Origin: Halorubrum hochsteinianum
Lineage (GTDB): Archaea > Halobacteriota > Halobacteria > Halobacteriales > Haloferacaceae
Reading direction: 5' to 3'
Length of the DNA: 64,000 nt
NCBI RefSeq assembly: GCF_023702125.1
Contig: NZ_CP098415.1
Location: 2,790,001-2,854,000, forward strand
Position 1 is the first letter of the stretch; each line of letters begins with the position of its first letter. This document shows, one piece after another, positions 1 through 7,633 of this stretch. The position numbers and the translations under genes are program-made. The notes beneath the pieces were generated by a model. It worked only from the letters and a program-made list of their open reading frames with translations. It was not told the origin of the DNA and ran no database searches.

Positions 1-344
1 CAGCCGTTCATGCCGTCCTCGAGGTGGTCGACCTCGTACCCGCGTTCCGCGAGCGTGCCCGCGACGTACTCGCTGGCTCCGCCCTTCGCACACAGGACGG
101 TCACCTCGCGGTCGTCGGGAATCCGGGCGAGGACGTCCCCGTCGATGTCGTCCTCGAGGAACTCGAAGTACGGCACGTTGATCGACGTGACGTTCTCGCC
201 GTCGATGCGCCACTCCTCGTAGTCCGACGACATGCGTGCGTCGAGGAGGGTGACATCCTCGACGGCGTCGATACGGTCCTTCAGCGTTTCCGGCTCGACC
301 GACGCGACTTCGACGTCAGGAGTCGGGAAGTCATCAGCGTCCAT
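1..344 (-). CDS. Rhodanese-domain sulfurtransferase, N-terminal part (truncated by window edge)
   Basis: The reading frame starts at ATG 344 and runs off the left edge after about 114 residues. A rhodanese fold is visible: a LLDAR motif near residue 33 and the active-site loop VLCAKGGASEY with Cys85. Rhodaneses move sulfane sulfur through a persulfide on this Cys. In haloarchaea this N-terminal sequence is usually followed by a metallo-beta-lactamase (persulfide dioxygenase-like) domain; that part would lie outside the window, so it is inference. A palindrome GTTGTACAAC directly abuts the start codon, and a T-rich TATA-like stretch at 373-380 implies a leaderless transcript. The gene is divergent from the TusA gene. 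Confidence 0.85.
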   Translation of the reverse strand, partial: MDADDFPTPDVEVASVEPETLKDRIDAVEDVTLLDARMSSDYEEWRIDGENVTSINVPYFEFLEDDIDGDVLARIPDDREVTVLCAKGGASEYVAGTLAERGYEVDHLEDGMNG

Positions 345-380
345 GTTGTACAACCACTTCTACCGGCCGGATGTACAAAA
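345..380 (-). promoter_or_regulatory. Promoter and candidate operator of the rhodanese gene
   Basis: On the minus strand CTTTTGTAC (about 373-380) sits about 30 nt from ATG 344, where a haloarchaeal TATA box is expected. The perfect 10-bp palindrome GTTGTACAAC (345-354) touches the start codon, and a second TTGTACA (372-378) overlaps the TATA-like stretch. The same TTGTACAA core lies just before the thioredoxin-reductase-like gene at 42058. Role as a repressor site is inferred. Confidence 0.5.
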
Positions 381-389
381 GGATTCCCA

Positions 390-416
390 TAGTATTCCCC
401 CAAACAAACAATACTA
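390..416. promoter_or_regulatory. AT-rich inverted repeat in the divergent promoter region
   Basis: TAGTATT (390-396) and AATACTA (410-416) form a 7-bp inverted repeat with a 13-nt spacer, upstream of the rhodanese TATA region. On the minus strand it includes GTATTGTTTG, similar to the GTATTGTG boxes of neighbouring genes. No other feature was recognised between here and 530. Confidence 0.35.
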
Positions 417-548
417 CTAGATAGAGAATGTACCAGAGACGCCATTTCATGCCGTTTTAATGGTATCAAGAGCGTTGTACGAGGTCTCTATTCCACATAG
501 GAGTTTGTAGTAAGCACAAGAACCGACAATCTTTTACTCGGTTGGTGG

Positions 549-571
549 GTATTGTGCGACAGCTCCAATAC
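549..571 (+). promoter_or_regulatory. GTATTG-N11-CAATAC inverted repeat upstream of the TusA gene
   Basis: GTATTG (549-554) and CAATAC (566-571) are inverted copies about 20-40 nt before the ATG at 590. The right arm overlaps the position expected for a TATA box of a leaderless mRNA. The thioredoxin-reductase-like gene carries the same arms with a 2-nt spacer. Regulatory function is inferred from position and recurrence. Confidence 0.4.
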
Positions 572-589
572 AGACGGAGCAGACAACCA

Positions 590-835
590 ATGAGTGCTGA
601 ATACGACATCGCGGAGACGCTCGACGTGAAGGGTGCATCGTGTCCCATGCCTGTGGTGAAGACGAAAGGCGCGGTCGACGACCTCGCCGCCGGTGAGATC
701 CTCGAGGTGCTGGCGACGGACTCCGGCAGCATGAGCGACATCGACGGCTGGGCGGCCGGTACTGCGGGCGTCGAGCTCGTCGAGCAGGAGGAAGGCGACG
801 ACGTGTACAGACACTACGTGCGCAAGACGGAGTGA
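590..835 (+). CDS. TusA-family sulfurtransferase (81 aa)
   Basis: Small cytosolic sulfur carrier of the TusA/SirA type. The family signature CPMP follows a DVKGASC context with the sulfur-binding Cys18. Length is normal for the family. The ATG at 590 is preferred to an upstream in-frame start at 542, which would add a non-conserved basic tail and run through the promoter. Two bases separate its stop from the ATG of the DsrE-like gene, so the two are probably co-transcribed. TusA proteins relay persulfide sulfur to tRNA thiolation, molybdenum cofactor work or sulfur oxidation; which applies here cannot be seen. Confidence 0.88.
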   Translation: MSAEYDIAETLDVKGASCPMPVVKTKGAVDDLAAGEILEVLATDSGSMSDIDGWAAGTAGVELVEQEEGDDVYRHYVRKTE

Positions 836-837
836 CG

Positions 838-1407
838 ATGAGCACGGACACGCCCGACGCGCCGACCGACGACGCTCCCTCGCGTGCGGAGCTGGCCGCC
901 CGCGTCGACGAGCTGGAGGACGCGCTCGCGGAGGCCACCGGTGACGACGGCAAGAAGATGAGCATCATCGCGACGAAGGGGACGCTGGACATGGCGTATC
1001 CCCCGCTCATCCTCGCCAGCACCGCCGCCGCGTTCGGCTACGAGGTGACCGTCTTCCACACGTTCTGGGGGCTCGACATCCTCCACGAGGAGCGCTCGAA
1101 GAACCTCAAGCTCAGCTCCGTCGGCAACCCCAACATGCCCGTGCCGAACGCCGTCGCGGCGCTCCCGGGCATGGACCGCGTGACGACGAAGATGATGGAA
1201 AAGAAGATCGCGGACAACGACACCGCCTCTATCGAGGAGCTGCTGGAGACGAGCCTCGACATGGGCGTGGAGTTCCAGGCCTGTCAGATGACCATCGACC
1301 TGATGGACTACGACGAGGACGACTTCTACGACGGCGTCACCACGGGCGTCGGCGCGGCGACGGCCCTCCAAGACATGGCCGACGCCGACATCCAGCTCCT
1401 GGTCTGA
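838..1407 (+). CDS. DsrE/DsrF/DrsH-like (DsrE2-type) sulfur carrier protein (189 aa)
   Basis: After an acidic, partly coiled N-terminal stretch (about residues 15-35, possibly a short coiled coil), a DsrE fold starts at KMSIIATKGTLDMAYPP and ends with a conserved EFQACQMT motif whose single Cys (near 147) is the expected persulfide site. Proteins of this type sit next to TusA in sulfur-oxidising organisms and exchange sulfane sulfur with it. A GTG at 832 is an alternative start overlapping the TusA stop; the ATG at 838 is preferred. It forms a two-gene operon with the preceding TusA. Confidence 0.85.
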   Translation: MSTDTPDAPTDDAPSRAELAARVDELEDALAEATGDDGKKMSIIATKGTLDMAYPPLILASTAAAFGYEVTVFHTFWGLDILHEERSKNLKLSSVGNPNMPVPNAVAALPGMDRVTTKMMEKKIADNDTASIEELLETSLDMGVEFQACQMTIDLMDYDEDDFYDGVTTGVGAATALQDMADADIQLLV

Positions 1408-1434
1408 CCTCCGTTGAACGGACTCGAGAATCAG

Positions 1435-1635
1435 ATTTTCCCGGGTCGTCGAGGCCGTCGCAGAGGCGGGGGAGGTCGAGCCGGTCACGCTCGATCCGCG
1501 CTGGTCGAGGTCGTCGACCCGAATACGGTAGAAACGTCGGTCTAGGGTTCGACGGCGTCTGACCCCGAGACTCGAATCGGGTGTCGCGGTCGCGACGTCC
1601 TCGTCGACGACAACAGTCCCGTGTCGTCCGACTGA
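1435..1635 (+). pseudogene. Remnant of a HalOD1-type output-domain protein
   Basis: The 340-bp gap after the DsrE gene has no intact gene, but three translated pieces line up with the small haloarchaeal HalOD1 domain. RVVEAVAEAGEVEPVTLDP starts at 1442. After a frame change at 1501 comes LVEVVDPNTVETSV, ending in a TAG at 1542. A C-terminal piece GRDVLVDDNSPVSSD ends at TGA 1633. The usual order (VVEAVA, then L.EVVDPD, then V.DDG.VS) is kept, but a frameshift and a stop break it. I read it as a decayed regulator gene. Family assignment is from memory of the motif pattern. Confidence 0.5.
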
Positions 1636-1751
1636 AGCAGACGAAACGTCCCTCCGGTAGCGGTACCTCAGACGGACCCTCCAGCAGCGGCTTTCGGTTT
1701 CAACGAGTAGGCCGGAGAGACTGTCGTAGGGGGAGAGGAACGGTGATTGCG

Positions 1752-2870
1752 TCAGTTCCACTCCGAGTCGAGTGCGTCCAGCAGCCGCTCGGTCTCTGCG
1801 CGAGTGTTAACGGCGTGGACCGATGCGCGGACGGCGTTCGGCGTCGGCAGGGCCCGAACGACGATCCCCTCCGACGCAAGTCGGTCGACCGTCTCTCCGG
1901 GGTCGTCCACGTCGATGGTCACGAGTCCGGACTCGGGGGCCGCTGGGCTGAGAAGCCGGTCGTCGGGAATTCCGTCGGTCAGCCGGCCGGCCAATTCCCG
2001 GATCCGGGCAGCGATGCGGTCGACTCCGACTTCGTCTACCGCCTCGATTGCTTCCGCTAGGGCGACGTGCGGGGCCGGGTTGGCCGAGCCGACCTCGAAT
2101 CGTCGGGCACCGGCCGCAAACTCGTAGGGATCCGCGGTCGGCGTCTCGACGCTTCGGTACCCGACCGTCGCGGGTCGCAGGGAGTCGGCAGCCGTCCGGT
2201 CGACGTAGAGGAAGCCGCCGCCCCACAGCCCCAGCAGCCACTTGTGCCCGGCCGCCGCGACGGCGTCCGCCCCCCACTCGCCGACATCGAGGGGAAGCTG
2301 TCCCGGCACCTGTACGGCGTCGACGAGCGCGAACGCGCCGGCCTCGTGAGCGATGTCCACGAGGTCGGCGACGGGCAACCGGGTGCCGTGCGTCCAGGTC
2401 ACGGCGCTGAAACAGGCCAGGCGCGCGTCGGCGACCGCCTCGGCGAAGGCGTCTCGGTCGACGCGGCCGTCCTCCGTCTCGACGACGCGAACCTCGACGC
2501 CCTCCCGTTGGAGGCGTTGCCACGGGAGCGTTCCGGCCGGGTGTTCGAGATCGGTCCGCACGACCGTGTCGCCGGGCTCCCAGTCGACGGCGGTCGCGAC
2601 GGCGTTGACGCCCGCGGTCGTGCTCTCCGTGAGCGCGATCTCGTCGGCGTCCGCACCGACGAAGGCGGCGACGCGCTCCCGCACGCGGTCATAGGTGTCG
2701 AACGCCACCTCGTACGGGTCGTTTCGCGTGCTCGCTTCGTACTCGTGTGAGCGGACGAACTCGTCAGCAGCCTCAACGACGTACCGCGGGCTCGGCCCGT
2801 GGGCACCGAAATTCAGGTAGACGTCCTCGTGTAGGGCGGGCGTGTCGGCGCGAAGTTCTCTCGGGGTCAT
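1752..2870 (-). CDS. Class V (fold type I) PLP-dependent aminotransferase family protein (372 aa)
   Basis: The PLP lysine is Lys210 in AAGHKWLLG, and the cofactor Asp is D184 in the LVDAVQ strand. The general layout matches the isopenicillin-N-epimerase / cysteine-desulfurase-like group. Cysteine desulfurases need a catalytic Cys in the C-terminal third. This protein has only one Cys (Cys153), beside the PLP domain, so a classical desulfurase role is unlikely despite the sulfur neighbourhood. It begins 15 bp after the thioredoxin gene on the same strand and is probably in its operon. The substrate is unknown. Confidence 0.85.
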   Translation of the reverse strand: MTPRELRADTPALHEDVYLNFGAHGPSPRYVVEAADEFVRSHEYEASTRNDPYEVAFDTYDRVRERVAAFVGADADEIALTESTTAGVNAVATAVDWEPGDTVVRTDLEHPAGTLPWQRLQREGVEVRVVETEDGRVDRDAFAEAVADARLACFSAVTWTHGTRLPVADLVDIAHEAGAFALVDAVQVPGQLPLDVGEWGADAVAAAGHKWLLGLWGGGFLYVDRTAADSLRPATVGYRSVETPTADPYEFAAGARRFEVGSANPAPHVALAEAIEAVDEVGVDRIAARIRELAGRLTDGIPDDRLLSPAAPESGLVTIDVDDPGETVDRLASEGIVVRALPTPNAVRASVHAVNTRAETERLLDALDSEWN

Positions 2871-2885
2871 CTCGTTGTCGGTGAG

Positions 2886-3224
2886 TTAGTCTCGATACCG
2901 GGCGATTAGTTCGCGAAGGGCCCGTTCGTTCTGGCCGCCTCGGAGCTGTTTCACTGGTTGCCCGTCGACGAACAGGACGAACGTGGGCGCGCTCTGGGCA
3001 CCGAACTCGATGGCGGTCTCGAGATTGGATTCGATGTCGATCGTCAGGACCGTCGCGTCGGCGTCTTCGGCGAGCGTTTCGAGGACCGGCTTCATCCGTG
3101 TACAGGTGCCGCACCACTCCGTGTAGAACTCGGCGAGTACGACGCCGCTGTCTTCGACGACTGTTTCGAGATCGGCGTCGTCCAGCGAAATCACGCGGCC
3201 TATCTCCGCTGTTCGTGTTGCCAT
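2886..3224 (-). CDS. Thioredoxin family protein with WCGTC active site (112 aa)
   Basis: Single thioredoxin fold: the active site WCGTC (Cys38, Cys41) replaces the usual WCGPC, and the cis-proline loop QSAPTFVLF is present. A Thr for Pro between the cysteines usually makes a thioredoxin less reducing, so it may act as a persulfide or disulfide exchanger for the sulfur genes around it; that is inference. Start at ATG 3224 is fixed by a TATA-like CTAATAAC 24-31 nt upstream. It lies 117 bp after the DUF1641 gene and 15 bp before the aminotransferase. Confidence 0.9.
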   Translation of the reverse strand: MATRTAEIGRVISLDDADLETVVEDSGVVLAEFYTEWCGTCTRMKPVLETLAEDADATVLTIDIESNLETAIEFGAQSAPTFVLFVDGQPVKQLRGGQNERALRELIARYRD

Positions 3225-3247
3225 TACAGAATCTTACGCTTCTGGTA

Positions 3248-3277
3248 GTTATTAGTCTTGGGATCTCTACACAATAT
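3248..3277 (-). promoter_or_regulatory. Thioredoxin promoter with TATA box and ATATTGTG box
   Basis: On the minus strand CTAATAAC (3248-3255) is centred about 28 nt before ATG 3224. ATATTGTG (3270-3277) lies about 15-20 nt further upstream. The layout matches the promoter before the M20 peptidase operon, suggesting a shared activator or repressor site. Confidence 0.45.
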
Positions 3278-3340
3278 AGAAGAGGAGTGAGTTGACTCCC
3301 GTGGGTATCGAGTGGGAGGGCGTGAAACGGACATCGGCCG

Positions 3341-3967
3341 CTAACGCGACTCCGCGCCGGAGTGCTCGCGGCCGATGGCGCTCGCGAGCGCCAACAGGTA
3401 GCCCAGTCCGTACTGGACGTCTGAATCCCGTAATCCGCGGAGCAGACCGACGGGACCGACCTGCTCGGGGGTGTTCCGCTCCGCCTCCCCGACGCTCTCT
3501 AGGAGCGTCTCAATGCCGTCGCGAGTGTCGTCGTCCGCGGCCGTCTGCGCGACTTCGCCGACGGCGGCACCGGTGCCGGCCAGCGACGCGACCATCTCGT
3601 CGTCGAGCGCCGCCGTTGCCAGCGATCCGACCCCCGCGAGTTCGGCAAGTTCGTCGAGTGCGCCGCTCCGCTGGAGCGTGACCAGCGTGTCGAGGGCCTC
3701 GCGCAGTTCGTCGCCGTTCTCCCCGACCGCTTCGGCCAGCGCCACGGTCTCGTCGGTCGCCAGTCCGTCGGCGGACTCGGCGAGCGTCGACCCCGTTGCC
3801 GAGAGCTCGCGGACCATCTCGTCGTCGAGCGCGCTCTCGCCCAGCGAGATCACGTCCAGTAGCTCGTTGACTGCGTCGAGGTGTTCAACGAACTCGGCGA
3901 CGGCTTCGGGGTTCTCTTCGATCGCTACCTCCAGCTCGGACTGGTCGGGATTCTGCTGTTCGGACAT
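3341..3967 (-). CDS. DUF1641 domain protein (208 aa)
   Basis: Acidic alpha-helical protein starting MSEQQNP at ATG 3967; the DUF1641 region covers roughly the last 70 residues. DUF1641 proteins are commonly found next to sulfide:quinone reductases or formate-dehydrogenase-like enzymes, with no defined reaction. Here it starts 2 bp after the stop of the SQR-like gene, so it is in that operon. The middle contains two loose repeats around ALDDEMVRELSATGS and ALDDEMVASLAGTGA (about residues 55-70 and 130-145), which suggests an internal duplication. Confidence 0.8.
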   Translation of the reverse strand: MSEQQNPDQSELEVAIEENPEAVAEFVEHLDAVNELLDVISLGESALDDEMVRELSATGSTLAESADGLATDETVALAEAVGENGDELREALDTLVTLQRSGALDELAELAGVGSLATAALDDEMVASLAGTGAAVGEVAQTAADDDTRDGIETLLESVGEAERNTPEQVGPVGLLRGLRDSDVQYGLGYLLALASAIGREHSGAESR

Positions 3968-3969
3968 GA

Positions 3970-5115
3970 TCAGAGCAGACCTCGTGCGGTCAGCCAGTAC
4001 GACTCGTTGTACGCCAGCTTCGACCAGTGGAGTTTCTCCGAGGGCGGTGCCGGCGACGGCGGCTTCTCGTAGTCGAACTCCACGAACGACGCCGCGTCCA
4101 TCCCCGTCTCGATGAAGCACAGCGTCTTCCCGTCGTAGGTCGCCGTCGCCGGGCGGCCGCGGATCTTACTGGCGAGCCGTTGGCCCACAACGCCCGCCTG
4201 ATAGTGCGCGACGCTGCCCGCGTTCGGGACGCCGGTGTCGGCGGTGTCGCCGAGCGCGTAGACGTTCTCGGCGGCCTCGGCCTCCAGCGTGTGCCTGTCG
4301 ACGTCGACCCAGCCGTCGTCGCCGAGTCCCGCCTCTTCGATGAGGTCGACGCCGGCGTGGGGCGGGATCGTCACGAGGAGATCGTACTCGAGTTCGGTCC
4401 CCTCCATCGACGTGATAGTCTCCGTCTCGGGGTCGATCGCCTCGGCGTTGAAGAACGTCTCCGTCCGGATGTCCCGCTCCTCCATGAGGGGGCGGGCCCA
4501 CTCGGCGATGTGGGGGTTGCCGTGGACACGCTGGATCGGATACGTGTACGTGATATCGACGTCTTCCCGGAGGCCGCGCTCGCGGAGCCAGTCGTCGGCC
4601 ATGAAGACGAATTCAAGCGGGGCGGCCGGACACATGTGGGGCGTCCCGATGACGCTCAACACGAGGTCGCCGTCGGTGAACGCCAGCAGCTCGTCGCGCA
4701 GGTCGGTCGCGCCCGACTCGCTGTAGTAGTCGTGACCGGCCTCCGCGAGGCCCGGAATTCGGTCGGGCTCCAGCGTCGACCCGGTCGCCAGCACGAGGTG
4801 GTCGTAGCTGACTGGCGGCGAGTTCCCGCGGAACCGGAGCCGCCGGGCCTCGGTGTCGATGTCGGAGACGCGGTCGATCCGGAGGTCGATCGCGTCGTCG
4901 ACGAGGTCGTCGAGCGCGCGACGGCCGTCGTCGGGTTCGCGCTGGCCGAACGGCACGTACAGCCAGACCGGCTTATAGACGTGGTCGGGGTCGTCGTTGA
5001 CTAGCGTGACGCGGACGTCGCCGGCGTCGAGTTCGGGTTCGAGTCGGTCGGCGAGGTCGTTCGCGAGGACGGTCCCCCCGGTCCCGCCGCCGACGATAAC
5101 GACGTGCTCGGTCAT
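3970..5115 (-). CDS. sqr: FAD-dependent sulfide:quinone oxidoreductase-like protein (381 aa)
   Basis: N-terminal dinucleotide-binding motif VIVGGGTGGTVLAND (residues 6-20) and a second glycine-rich stretch ALGDTADTGVPNAG typical of the FAD domain. Cysteines lie in HMCPAAPLEF and in KTLCFIETGMD near the C-terminus, positions where SQRs carry their redox Cys. SQR oxidises sulfide at the membrane and passes electrons to quinone while making polysulfide. The start codon overlaps the stop of the upstream TusA gene by an ATGA, and DUF1641 follows at 2 bp, so the three genes form one unit. Exact substrate specificity is not provable here. Confidence 0.8.
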   Translation of the reverse strand: MTEHVVIVGGGTGGTVLANDLADRLEPELDAGDVRVTLVNDDPDHVYKPVWLYVPFGQREPDDGRRALDDLVDDAIDLRIDRVSDIDTEARRLRFRGNSPPVSYDHLVLATGSTLEPDRIPGLAEAGHDYYSESGATDLRDELLAFTDGDLVLSVIGTPHMCPAAPLEFVFMADDWLRERGLREDVDITYTYPIQRVHGNPHIAEWARPLMEERDIRTETFFNAEAIDPETETITSMEGTELEYDLLVTIPPHAGVDLIEEAGLGDDGWVDVDRHTLEAEAAENVYALGDTADTGVPNAGSVAHYQAGVVGQRLASKIRGRPATATYDGKTLCFIETGMDAASFVEFDYEKPPSPAPPSEKLHWSKLAYNESYWLTARGLL

Positions 5116-5348
5116 GCTTTCTCCACGTAGAACGCGTTGTGGTCGTCGATCTCTTCGACCGCGAGCAGTTCGTTACCGGCCTCCTCGGCCCACTCGGGAA
5201 CGTCGGTGAGCGACTGGTCGGTGTCGCTCAGCAGTCGGATCACGTCCCCCGACTCGGCGCTTCGAATCCTTCCGATGAGGTCCATGAGCGGGCCGGGACA
5301 CGCTGCGCCTCTGGCGTCGACGGTGTCGTCGGGCTCGATATCAGTCAT
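5112..5348 (-). CDS. Second TusA-family sulfurtransferase (78 aa)
   Basis: TusA signature CPGP with Cys17 in VDARGAACPGPLMDL. It is first gene of the operon with the SQR-like gene and DUF1641, with a 4-bp ATGA overlap to the SQR gene. A role as acceptor of sulfane sulfur made by the SQR fits the order but is inferred. It differs clearly from the TusA at 590 (CPMP versus CPGP), so the two are old paralogues rather than a recent duplication. Confidence 0.87.
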   Translation of the reverse strand: MTDIEPDDTVDARGAACPGPLMDLIGRIRSAESGDVIRLLSDTDQSLTDVPEWAEEAGNELLAVEEIDDHNAFYVEKA

Positions 5349-5380
5349 AGGGGGCTCACGGGAGGCAGTTGGAACGGCCC

Positions 5381-5395
5381 GGTATTAGTATTGTG
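5381..5395. promoter_or_regulatory. GTATTGTG box upstream of the TusA-SQR operon
   Basis: GTATTGTG (5388-5395, plus strand) lies 40-47 nt from the ATG at 5348, next to the minus-strand AT-rich stretch ACTAATACC (5381-5389) that could serve as TATA box. It is the same 8-mer as before the TusA gene at 590 and the M20 operon. Confidence 0.4.
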
Positions 5396-5476
5396 CCAAG
5401 ATTCCAAGATTAAGGAATTCTACAGGGGCCGAGTGGCCGGCCGAGGAACGGTCTCGAAATCGGAGAGGAGGAGCGG

Positions 5477-6070
5477 TCACCGATCGAATACGAGCCCGTA
5501 ATGGTACGGCGGCAACTCGACCAGCCGGTCGAGCGTGAACGGTGCGGCCGAAAGTACAACGTCTTCGGTTTCGCCCGGCGGCGACCGAAGGGCCGTCGGG
5601 GGCCCCCGAGGTTCGGTTCCGACAGTCGTCGTTTCACGCGGGCGGTCGTGCCAGTTGACGATGATCAGGCTGCCGCCGGGTTCGATCGCCCGGAACGCCT
5701 GTTCGACGAATCCCGACTGGTCCTCAACGCCGTGGAAGGTGTTCGCCACAACGAGCGTACTGACTGGGTCGGGGAGGACATCGGTCAGATTCCGGGCGTC
5801 ACCGTGAACCGGTACGACGTTGTCGATGCCCTGCCGGTCGGCAAGACCGTCGAGTTCATCGAGTAATGACGCATCCAAGTCGACAGCGTACACGGACTCG
5901 GATTCCGCAATCCGAGCGGCCGGAAGCGCAAAGTAGCCGCTTCCACAGCCGACTTCAGCGACTGACTCGCCCGACTCGACACCGAGTTTCCGGAGCGTCG
6001 CGCCGGGCGTCGGCCAGAGTCTGCTCCACCAGTCCCAGTCAGGTTGACCGGTGTTCTGAAAGCGTGCCAT
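5477..6070 (-). CDS. Class I SAM-dependent methyltransferase (197 aa)
   Basis: SAM-binding motif I is VAEVGCGSGYF (about residues 38-48), followed by the acidic strand YAVDLDASLL and the motif VVPVHGDARNL. A substrate-facing stretch VANTFHGVED and the later strand SLIIVNWHDRP complete a Rossmann methyltransferase. The substrate is unknown. It starts 5 bp after the DUF2892 membrane gene, so the two are probably co-transcribed inside the sulfur locus. Confidence 0.8.
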   Translation of the reverse strand: MARFQNTGQPDWDWWSRLWPTPGATLRKLGVESGESVAEVGCGSGYFALPAARIAESESVYAVDLDASLLDELDGLADRQGIDNVVPVHGDARNLTDVLPDPVSTLVVANTFHGVEDQSGFVEQAFRAIEPGGSLIIVNWHDRPRETTTVGTEPRGPPTALRSPPGETEDVVLSAAPFTLDRLVELPPYHYGLVFDR

Positions 6071-6075
6071 TCCGA

Positions 6076-6291
6076 CTAGGATCCCGACGTGTCCACTCCC
6101 AACAGGCGATACAGGAGACAGACTCGGACGAGCGCAGTCCCGACGAGAACGAGACCCAGCAGCGTCAGAACCGCGCCGACCGTCGTCCCGAGGCCGAGGA
6201 GGCCACCGAGTGTCGCCAGTCCGACCGCCGCCGAACCCAGCCCGAGACCGATCCGAATTCGTCTGTCTGCCGCACCGATATTGTTTTTCAT
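6076..6291 (-). CDS. DUF2892 small membrane protein (71 aa)
   Basis: Begins MKNNIGAADRRIRIGLG, the typical start of DUF2892 proteins, then has two hydrophobic segments (about residues 15-33 and 37-58) forming a hairpin in the membrane. DUF2892 is found fused to or beside rhodaneses (for example in YgaP), which fits this locus. ATG 6291 is chosen over a GTG two codons upstream because the NIG start is conserved. First gene of a pair with the methyltransferase; the upstream DNA (6292-6330) is AT-rich and holds a TTGTGGG similar to nearby promoter boxes. Confidence 0.8.
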   Translation of the reverse strand: MKNNIGAADRRIRIGLGLGSAAVGLATLGGLLGLGTTVGAVLTLLGLVLVGTALVRVCLLYRLLGVDTSGS

Positions 6292-6382
6292 ACCCACAAT
6301 TATACTATACTACTACGTAAGTCTTTCCCGACGACTTCTCCCGTCGCACAGGCAGTCCGGCACGACCGCCCGCTTGGAGGCG

Positions 6383-7633
6383 TTACTGCTCAAGCTGGGA
6401 CTGCCACCGCGTTGGTAGCTGAGCGTAGACGACGGCGTTGTCGACGAGTACGTCCACCGGAACGTACTCATCCGGGGCGTGGACAGTGTCGGTTCCGAGT
6501 GCGAACTCGACGGTCGGGATCCCCGCGTTCCGGAACTTCTTGGCGTCGCCACCGCCCGTAGCGCTCCGTCTGAAGACGCGATTTCCCGTGACTTCTTCCG
6601 CGGTCGACGCGACGGCTTCGACGAGCGGGCTGGTGGGAACCTCGGCCGTCCCAACGCTCCAAGAGATGTCGGCGACTGTGATACCGTCACAGTCGGCAAC
6701 GCACTCGCGAATTTCAGCGAGCACATCGGGCGTATGGACGCCTGCGGTCAGTCGCACGTCAACTTCGGCGTGCGCGGACTGCGGGACGGTGTTTATCGCG
6801 TCCCCGCCCTCGAGGACACCGAGATTGATCGAGGGGTACCGGAACAGCTCTCGAGCGGTGGCCTCACCCATCGAGGGGGCGTAGTACTCGACCGACTCCT
6901 CGACGATCGGTGCCACGTCAGCGTCGATTTCGAGCCGCCGGGTGCCGAACCGTTCGCGCACCGTCTTGACGGCGTCGTAGAGCCGGTCGATGGCGTTGAC
7001 GCCGAGTACCGGCCGGGAGCCGTGGGCCCCCTCACCGCCCGCTTCGAGCGTCAGCCAGATGCTGCCCCGGTCCGCGATCGTGACGGAGTGACGGCCCTCC
7101 TCGCAGGTCGGCTCGCCTATCACGCACGCGTCAGCGTCGAGCTTTCCAGCGTCCAGTACCGCCGGCAGGCCGGCGTCACCACCGACCTCCTCGTCGCTCA
7201 CGAACGCGAATCGGAGGTCGACGGGCGGCTCCGTGTCGGTGGCTACGAAGGCCTGAACCGCGAACAGCATCGACGCAACGGCACCCTTCATGTCGGTTGC
7301 GCCGCGGCCGTAGACGCGCTCGTCGACGCGCTCGCCGAGCGGAGCGCGGGACCACGCCTCGGCGTCGAAAGGCACCGTGTCGAGGTGGCCGTTATACAGC
7401 AGCGTGTGATCAGAGCCACCCGGGAGCCGAACGAGCAGATTCGGCTTCGTTGGGTCGGCCGCGAACCGCTCCACTTCGACCGGGAGCGGGTCGAGGAACT
7501 GTTCGATTTCGGCGACGATGTCACGCGTGTCGCCGGGCGGATTCGACGTGTCAACCGCGAGGAGATCGAGGGCGAAATCGACCAGATCCTCACGGTGCGC
7601 TCGCGCGTACTCGGCCGGCGTCGCGTCGCTCAT
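6383..7633 (-). CDS. M20 family metallopeptidase (ArgE/DapE type, 416 aa)
   Basis: Zinc-dependent deacylase/peptidase. Metal ligands are visible in order: the His of YNGHLDTVP, the Asp of GATDMKGA, the Glu pair of VSDEEVGG and the C-terminal His of TVHAPDEYV. A dimerisation domain lies between about residues 190 and 300. Whether the substrate is an acyl-amino acid, succinyl-diaminopimelate or a dipeptide cannot be told. Its ATG overlaps by ATGA with a 70-aa open frame upstream, so translation of the two may be coupled. Confidence 0.88.
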   Translation of the reverse strand: MSDATPAEYARAHREDLVDFALDLLAVDTSNPPGDTRDIVAEIEQFLDPLPVEVERFAADPTKPNLLVRLPGGSDHTLLYNGHLDTVPFDAEAWSRAPLGERVDERVYGRGATDMKGAVASMLFAVQAFVATDTEPPVDLRFAFVSDEEVGGDAGLPAVLDAGKLDADACVIGEPTCEEGRHSVTIADRGSIWLTLEAGGEGAHGSRPVLGVNAIDRLYDAVKTVRERFGTRRLEIDADVAPIVEESVEYYAPSMGEATARELFRYPSINLGVLEGGDAINTVPQSAHAEVDVRLTAGVHTPDVLAEIRECVADCDGITVADISWSVGTAEVPTSPLVEAVASTAEEVTGNRVFRRSATGGGDAKKFRNAGIPTVEFALGTDTVHAPDEYVPVDVLVDNAVVYAQLPTRWQSQLEQ

